Shown here piece after piece: positions 59,663-64,000 of a DNA stretch of 64,000 nt. The position numbers and the translations under genes were made by a program. Under the pieces are notes generated by a model. The model searched no databases. It worked only from the letters and a program-made list of their open reading frames with translations, and was not told the origin of the DNA. This stretch comes from Amycolatopsis nivea (GTDB lineage Bacteria; Actinomycetota; Actinomycetes; Mycobacteriales; Pseudonocardiaceae): positions 62,001 to 126,000 of the forward strand of contig NZ_SDLT01000022.1 of assembly GCF_004522235.1 (NCBI RefSeq), read 5' to 3'. Each line of letters begins with the position of its first letter. The stretch's first letter is position 1.

Positions 59663-61525
59663 CTACTCCACGGTGACGGACTTCGCCAGGTTACGCGGCT
59701 TGTCGATGTCGTACCCGCGCGAACTCGCGATCTCCGCGGCCAGCACCTGCAGCGGAACGGTGGAAACCAGCGGCTGCAGCAGCGTCGGCACCGCGGGCAC
59801 CTCGATGAGTTCGTCAGCGAACGGGCGCACGGTCTCGTCGCCCTCCTCGGCGATCACGATCGTGCGCGCGCCCCGCGCCTGGATCTCGCTGATGTTCGAG
59901 ACCAGCTTCGAGTGCAGCACCGCGCGGCCCTTCGGCGACGGCATCACGACGACGACCGGCAGGCCCTCCTCGATCAGCGCGATCGGACCGTGCTTCAGCT
60001 CGCCCGCCGCGAAACCCTCCGCGTGCATGTACGCGAGTTCCTTCAGCTTCAACGCGCCTTCCAGCGCCACCGGGAACCCGACGTGGCGGCCGAGGAACAG
60101 CACCGCGCGCGAGTCGGAAATCCGCCGCGCGATCTCGCGCGTCGGCTCCACAGTGGACAGCACCTTCTGCACCGCGGCCGGCATCGCTTCCAGCTCGGCG
60201 AACTCGCGGGCGACCTCGTCCGGGTACTTCGTGCCGCGCGCCTGCGCCAGCGCGAGGCCGACGAGGTAGTTCGCGGCGATCTGCGCGAGGAACGCCTTGG
60301 TCGACGCGACCCCGATCTCCGGCCCGGCGTGCGTGTACAGCACGGCGTCGGACTCGCGCGGGATCTGCGCGCCGTTGGTGTTGCAGACCGCCAGCACGCG
60401 GGCCTTCTGCTCGCGCGCGTGCCGCACGGCTTCGAGGGTGTCCGCGGTCTCGCCGGACTGGGAGACGGCGACGACGAGCGTGTCGCGGTCGAGAACCGGG
60501 TCGCGGTAGCGGAACTCCGAGGCCAGCTCCACCTCGACCGGCAACCGGCACCAGTGCTCGATGGCGTACTTCGCGACGAGCCCGGAGTGATACGCCGAAC
60601 CGCAGGCGATGACGAAGACCTTGTCGACGTCGCGCAGGTCCTGGTCGGAAATGCGCTGCTCGTCGAGGATGATCCGGCCGGCCTCGAAGTGCCCGCGCAG
60701 CGTGTTCGCCAGCGCCTCCGGCTGTTCCTCGATCTCCTTGAGCATGAAGTACTCGTGGCCGCCCTTCTCGGCGGCCGACAGGTCCCAGTCGACGGTGAAC
60801 GGCTTGGCCTGCGCGGCGTCGCCGTGGAAGTCGGTGACCTGGTAGCCGTCGCGGGTGATGACGACCAGCTGGTCCTGCCCCAGTTCGACGGCCTCGCGGG
60901 TGTGCTCGATGAACGCCGCGACGTCGGACGCGACGAAGTGCTCGCCCTCGCCGACCCCGACCACCAGCGGCGACGACCGGCGCGCGGCGACGATCGTGTC
61001 CGGCTCGTCCGCGTGCGTCACGACGAGAGTGAACGCGCCCTCCAGCCGTCGGCACACCGCGGCGACGCTGGCCGGCAGGTCACCCTTGGTGTCGCCCTCC
61101 GCGTAGGCGAGGGAAACCAGGTGCGCGGCGGTTTCGGTGTCGGTGTCACTGGCCATCTCGATGCCCGCGGCCTCGAGCTCGGCGCGCAACGCGGCGAAGT
61201 TCTCGATGATCCCGTTGTGCACCACCGCGACGCGACCGGTGGTGTCCCGGTGCGGATGCGAGTTGCGGTCGATCGGAGCCCCGTGCGTGGCCCAGCGGGT
61301 GTGGCCCATGCCCGCAGTGCCCTCGAACGCGTCGCGGCCGACCTCGTCGAGCCGGGCCTCCAGGTTGGCCAGCCGGCCGGCCTTGCGCTCGACGGTCAGC
61401 GCGCCGGCGCCGTCCAGCACCGCCACGCCCGCCGAGTCGTAGCCCCGGTATTCCATGCGGCGGAGCCCACCGAGCACGACGTCCAGAGCCGGGCGGTGTC
61501 CGACGTATCCCACGATTCCACACAC
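59663..61525 (-). CDS. glmS: glutamine-fructose-6-phosphate aminotransferase
   Basis: 620 residues. It makes glucosamine-6-phosphate, the first step to UDP-GlcNAc. GTG 61525 places the catalytic cysteine at position 2 (CGIVGYVGHRPA), as the enzyme needs. The class II glutaminase domain runs to about 240 (GMGHTRWATHG, HNGIIENF); two SIS domains follow (ACGSAYHSGLVAKY, VSQSGETADTL), and the end is YDIDKPRNLAKSVTVE. No ribosome site precedes the start; TACGCT about ten bases upstream suggests a leaderless mRNA. Confidence 0.97.
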   Translation of the reverse strand: MCGIVGYVGHRPALDVVLGGLRRMEYRGYDSAGVAVLDGAGALTVERKAGRLANLEARLDEVGRDAFEGTAGMGHTRWATHGAPIDRNSHPHRDTTGRVAVVHNGIIENFAALRAELEAAGIEMASDTDTETAAHLVSLAYAEGDTKGDLPASVAAVCRRLEGAFTLVVTHADEPDTIVAARRSSPLVVGVGEGEHFVASDVAAFIEHTREAVELGQDQLVVITRDGYQVTDFHGDAAQAKPFTVDWDLSAAEKGGHEYFMLKEIEEQPEALANTLRGHFEAGRIILDEQRISDQDLRDVDKVFVIACGSAYHSGLVAKYAIEHWCRLPVEVELASEFRYRDPVLDRDTLVVAVSQSGETADTLEAVRHAREQKARVLAVCNTNGAQIPRESDAVLYTHAGPEIGVASTKAFLAQIAANYLVGLALAQARGTKYPDEVAREFAELEAMPAAVQKVLSTVEPTREIARRISDSRAVLFLGRHVGFPVALEGALKLKELAYMHAEGFAAGELKHGPIALIEEGLPVVVVMPSPKGRAVLHSKLVSNISEIQARGARTIVIAEEGDETVRPFADELIEVPAVPTLLQPLVSTVPLQVLAAEIASSRGYDIDKPRNLAKSVTVE

Positions 61526-61719
61526 GCGAACTAGCGTAACGAGACAAGTCCAGTCCCCTACTCCGGTCCCTAGAGCGGGGTTTTCAGTGCCGCTGAGCTG
61601 GGCGGGCGACGTCCCGGACAACCGTTGACCGGGTCTTCGCGCAGTGTGGCGGCCGACCCCTAAACCGATCGGGGTGGCGCACCGGGCCGGGGAGGGGCAC
61701 GGGCAGTAAGGTCACGCGC

Positions 61720-62556
61720 ATGGCCAGCAAGCCCAAGCAGCTGCTCACGGAGCTGTCCCACCCGGGACCCCACGAGGTTGTGCGCGGCAACCTCGCCCTG
61801 GTCGGACTGCCCGGCGTCGTGTTCACCCCGCGCCAAGGCCTTGGCCTGCCCGCCATCGCGTTCGGGCACGGCTGGATGCAGCCGACCACCCGCTACCGGC
61901 AACTGCTGCACCACCTCGCGAGCTGGGGCGTGGTCGCCGCGGCCCCCGCGACCCAGCTCGGCCCGCTCCCGTCGCACCGCCTGCTGGCCGGCGACCTGCT
62001 GACGACGCTCGACGTCGTCACCACGGTCCGCCTCGGCCCGGACGGCATCAGCGTCGACCCGGAGAAACTCGGCCTGGCAGGCCACTCCACCGGCGGCGGT
62101 TCGGCAGTGCTGGCAGCCGCCCAGTCCGCCGGAGCAGGCGACGACGCCCGCCCGAAGGTCCGCGCAGTGGCGACGGTAGCCGCGGCACAGACCTTCCCGC
62201 CCGCGACGGACGCCGCGAAGCTGATCAGCGCCCCCGGCCTGCACCTGGCCGTGGACGGCGACCTGGTCGCCCCGGCAGTCGGCCACGCAGACGCGATCGC
62301 CCAGGCATGGGCCGGTCCGGTGCAACTGCGGACGCTGGCGAAGTCATCCCACCTCGCGGTGACCGAGGGTCGGCACTGGAGCCAGCTGCTGCTGCAGGGC
62401 AAACCGCAGCGGGCGACTCAGCAGCTGACGAAGGCGCTGTTCACTGCGTTCTTTCTCACGCATTTGACCGGGACGGACAAGTACCTGCCGCTGCTGGACG
62501 CGGATGTGAAGCGGGCGCCGATCGAGGTTCCGGAGGACGAGGAACCGGCTGCCTGA
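61720..62556 (+). CDS. alpha/beta hydrolase (dienelactone hydrolase/cutinase-like)
   Basis: 278 residues, no signal peptide. AIAFGHGWMQP, the nucleophile elbow LAGHSTGGGSAVLAA (Ser), VDGDLVAP and SSHLAVTEG supply a plausible triad. TAAGGT lies just upstream of ATG 61720 with no ribosome site, so the mRNA may be leaderless. A protein of this kind follows glmS in mycobacteria. Substrate unknown. Convergent with 62557, sharing no bases. Confidence 0.82.
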   Translation: MASKPKQLLTELSHPGPHEVVRGNLALVGLPGVVFTPRQGLGLPAIAFGHGWMQPTTRYRQLLHHLASWGVVAAAPATQLGPLPSHRLLAGDLLTTLDVVTTVRLGPDGISVDPEKLGLAGHSTGGGSAVLAAAQSAGAGDDARPKVRAVATVAAAQTFPPATDAAKLISAPGLHLAVDGDLVAPAVGHADAIAQAWAGPVQLRTLAKSSHLAVTEGRHWSQLLLQGKPQRATQQLTKALFTAFFLTHLTGTDKYLPLLDADVKRAPIEVPEDEEPAA

Positions 62557-63006
62557 TCAGGTAGCCAACCAGTCGGTGTTCGTGAAGTCGTCCTCGTCGT
62601 GGTGCACGCCGCGACGATGCCGCCCCGACGGAGCCGCGGGCGGTGCCGGAGCGGGAGCCGGCGGAGGCGTGCTCGGCCGCTGCGGAGCAGGCTCGGCCGC
62701 CGGGTAGTCCGCGCGACGCTCCTTCTCCGCTTCGTCGTCTTCGAAACCGAAGCTGACCTCGCCCTTGGCCTTGTCGCCGACCGTCGACTCCATCACCCAA
62801 CCGCCGGCCTTCGCCGCGCGGCGAGCGCTCTCCTGCACGCGGACGATCACCTGGCCGACGGTGCGCAACTGCTTGTCGCTGGCCTCTTTGCTTTCCTTGA
62901 GGTCTTTGCGGACCCGGCTGCCGATCAACGCGAGCCGTTCCTCCGCCTCGCGTTCGATCTGAGCCATCTTGTGGCGGAATCCCGCCCCCAGGTCTTCGCT
63001 GCTCAC
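62557..63006 (-). CDS. coiled-coil, Pro-rich protein of unknown function
   Basis: 149 residues. The first ~75 are helical and charged (FRHKMAQIEREAEERLALIGSRVRKDLKESKEASDKQLRTVGQVIVRVQESARR), likely a coiled coil. A Pro/Ala-rich linker follows, then an acidic end (HDEDDFTNTDWLAT). No signal or membrane segment. It lies 16 bp after the gene at 63023 on the same strand, so it is probably co-transcribed with it. I do not recognise a family; WXG-type partners are possible. Confidence 0.6.
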   Translation of the reverse strand: MSSEDLGAGFRHKMAQIEREAEERLALIGSRVRKDLKESKEASDKQLRTVGQVIVRVQESARRAAKAGGWVMESTVGDKAKGEVSFGFEDDEAEKERRADYPAAEPAPQRPSTPPPAPAPAPPAAPSGRHRRGVHHDEDDFTNTDWLAT

Positions 63007-63022
63007 CGCGTCCTCCCCCGTC

Positions 63023-64000
63023 CTAACGGCCAGGCTGATCGTCGTCGAGCAACGACCCGCTGATCCGGTTCGAGTTGGACTGCGAACCGAAAAGACCGCC
63101 GTCGACCCGGTACGCGCTCGACGAACGTTCCTGCTCCTGCCCGCCGCCCGGCGCGTTGCCGAGCCCGCCCATCATGCCCCCGCCCATCATGGCCGGAGTG
63201 CCGGAACCGGTCGCGTCGTGGTGCACCGGCGCGGTACCGAGCTGCGAGGTGTCGGTCGGCGGAGCGTCGCCTGCCGAAGCGGCCATCGGGTCGGCGGTGT
63301 CGCCGAGGCCGTCGTGCGGAACGGTGCCGATGCCGGGGTCGGAGGAGAACGGGTCGAGCACCGATTGGGCGGTAGTCGACTCGTCCGGTCCCGACGCCGC
63401 CGCGGCGGGCGCGCTCGCTGGCTCGTGAGTCACCGGCAGTTCGTGCGACGGCGGCTGGCCCGGGACGATCCGGTGCTCCTGCGCAGCGGGCTGGTCAGGA
63501 GCAGCCTGGTGGCTCTGCGCGGCGGGCTGCTCGGGAACGACTTGGTGGCCCTGCGCGGCGACCTGGTCCGGGACAGCCTGGTTCGCGGCAGCGGCGACCG
63601 GCTGGCCCGCTGCTGCCGCTGCGTCCGGCACCGGCGTTCCGGGAGGCGTCGGTCCGCCCGGCGTGGCCTGCCCGCCGACCGCGGCTCCACCGCCGGCGGT
63701 GTGGCCGCTGGGGTTGAGCGCACCGTCGTCACCGAGGGTGTACTTCGTGGGATGGCCCGAGCCGTCGTCGATCGTCACGACCGTCGGGCCGTCGGCTCCA
63801 GACGGCCGTTCGGCCACGATCGACAGCTTGCCGTCCTGGATGTGGATCTTGCCGTCCGGACCCGGCTGGTACTTCTGCGCGCCGTCCTGGTTCTTCGCGG
63901 CGTCCTGGCCCGGGGTTCCGTCGTGGCCCTGGCCGGTCCCTTGCGCACCGTCGTGGCTTTGCGCACCGTCGTGGCCCTGCGGTCCGAACCCGGTCGCCGG
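63023..64000 (-). CDS. large Pro/Ala/Gln-rich repeat protein, C-terminal part (runs off the right edge)
   Basis: The frame is open from 64000 down to the TAG at 63023-63025, giving at least 325 residues. The visible part begins with GHDGAQ-like repeats, then PGPDGKIHIQDGKLSIVAERP and VVTIDDGSGHPTKYTLGDDG (a small beta domain), then a Pro/Ala/Gln-rich tail with 12-residue repeats, and ends SNRISGSLLDDDQPGR. In M. tuberculosis an Ala/Pro-rich protein lies at the same distance from glmS, before the ESX-4 region. That ESX link is inference. A GTG at 63817 is not the start, because the sequence before it is clearly coding. Confidence 0.65.
   Translation of the reverse strand, partial: PATGFGPQGHDGAQSHDGAQGTGQGHDGTPGQDAAKNQDGAQKYQPGPDGKIHIQDGKLSIVAERPSGADGPTVVTIDDGSGHPTKYTLGDDGALNPSGHTAGGGAAVGGQATPGGPTPPGTPVPDAAAAAGQPVAAAANQAVPDQVAAQGHQVVPEQPAAQSHQAAPDQPAAQEHRIVPGQPPSHELPVTHEPASAPAAAASGPDESTTAQSVLDPFSSDPGIGTVPHDGLGDTADPMAASAGDAPPTDTSQLGTAPVHHDATGSGTPAMMGGGMMGGLGNAPGGGQEQERSSSAYRVDGGLFGSQSNSNRISGSLLDDDQPGR
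63455..63562 (-). repeat. three 36-bp tandem repeats in the right-edge gene
   Basis: Encodes three 12-residue units of the form x-AAQ-x-H-x-x-x-P-x-Q (VAAQGHQVVPEQ, PAAQSHQAAPDQ, PAAQEHRIVPGQ). Confidence 0.65.

Overview
The window looks like a chromosomal segment of a high-GC filamentous actinomycete of the Pseudonocardiaceae, most probably Amycolatopsis or a close relative. This is inferred from codon bias, frequent GTG starts, mycothiol-type enzymes, BldM, WhiD/WhiB3 and SigD-RsdA developmental regulators, and ESX-associated gene cassettes with DUF3558 lipoproteins. The backbone follows, in broken form, the gene order I know from Mycobacterium tuberculosis (guaA ... choD-guaB3-guaB2-DUF5319-rsdA-sigD-whiB3-groEL1-groES-tsaD-rimI-tsaB-tsaE-alr ... 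nnrD-glmS). The bldM-sigD-guaB end matches Streptomyces. I see no tRNA, rRNA, CRISPR array, insertion sequence or prophage.

Layout. 1-5588: a divergent PspC pair (sensor kinase to the left, LiaF-like membrane protein to the right) separated by a first ESX-type cassette (PPE-like protein, helical YxxxE protein, two DUF3558 lipoproteins). 5636-10468: guaA, DinB, rhomboid, aldehyde dehydrogenase, acetyltransferase. 10456-13772: a TetR-controlled pair (FAD oxidoreductase and SnoaL-like protein) with two matching operators, plus a mycothiol-dependent isomerase-like protein. 13787-20892: cholesterol-oxidase-like GMC enzyme, guaB3, MFS exporter, guaB, DUF5319. 20952-21003: a cluster of DnaA boxes. 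21011-26551: developmental block rsdA-sigD, bldM, a TPR-like protein, a MerR/cobalamin-fold regulator, whiD/whiB3. 26558-28033: TetR and a short-chain dehydrogenase. 28175-30180: groES-groEL1 under CIRCE. 30528-36955: cell-surface block: amidase, GT2 glycosyltransferase, exosortase, its probable substrate, a 59-residue LAxTG microprotein and UDP-GlcNAc 2-epimerase. 36936-39126: tsaB-rimI-tsaD. 39197-44271: second, larger ESX cassette (four DUF3558 lipoproteins, WXG protein, PPE-like protein, EspG). 44381-52096: matB, carboxyltransferase, ProP-type transporter, YpfJ-type metallopeptidase, DUF2207 protein. 52118-54776: tsaE, hydrolase, alr. 54806-58157: deoR-xylB-ABC ATPase sugar operon. 58208-61525: nnrD, glmS. 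61720-64000: hydrolase and two proteins of the ESX-rich neighbourhood.

How it fits together. Core functions are guanine nucleotide synthesis (guaA, guaB, guaB3), t6A tRNA modification (tsaB/D/E), protein folding (groESL) and wall precursors (alr, glmS, wecB). Accessory blocks seem to have been inserted into this backbone. The most interesting are the two ESX cassettes, which have no secretion machinery inside the window, and the exosortase locus, where an exosortase-type sorting signal and a sortase-E-type LAxTG motif sit in one operon. No database or structure search was run. Family names come from motif recognition and remembered homologues.
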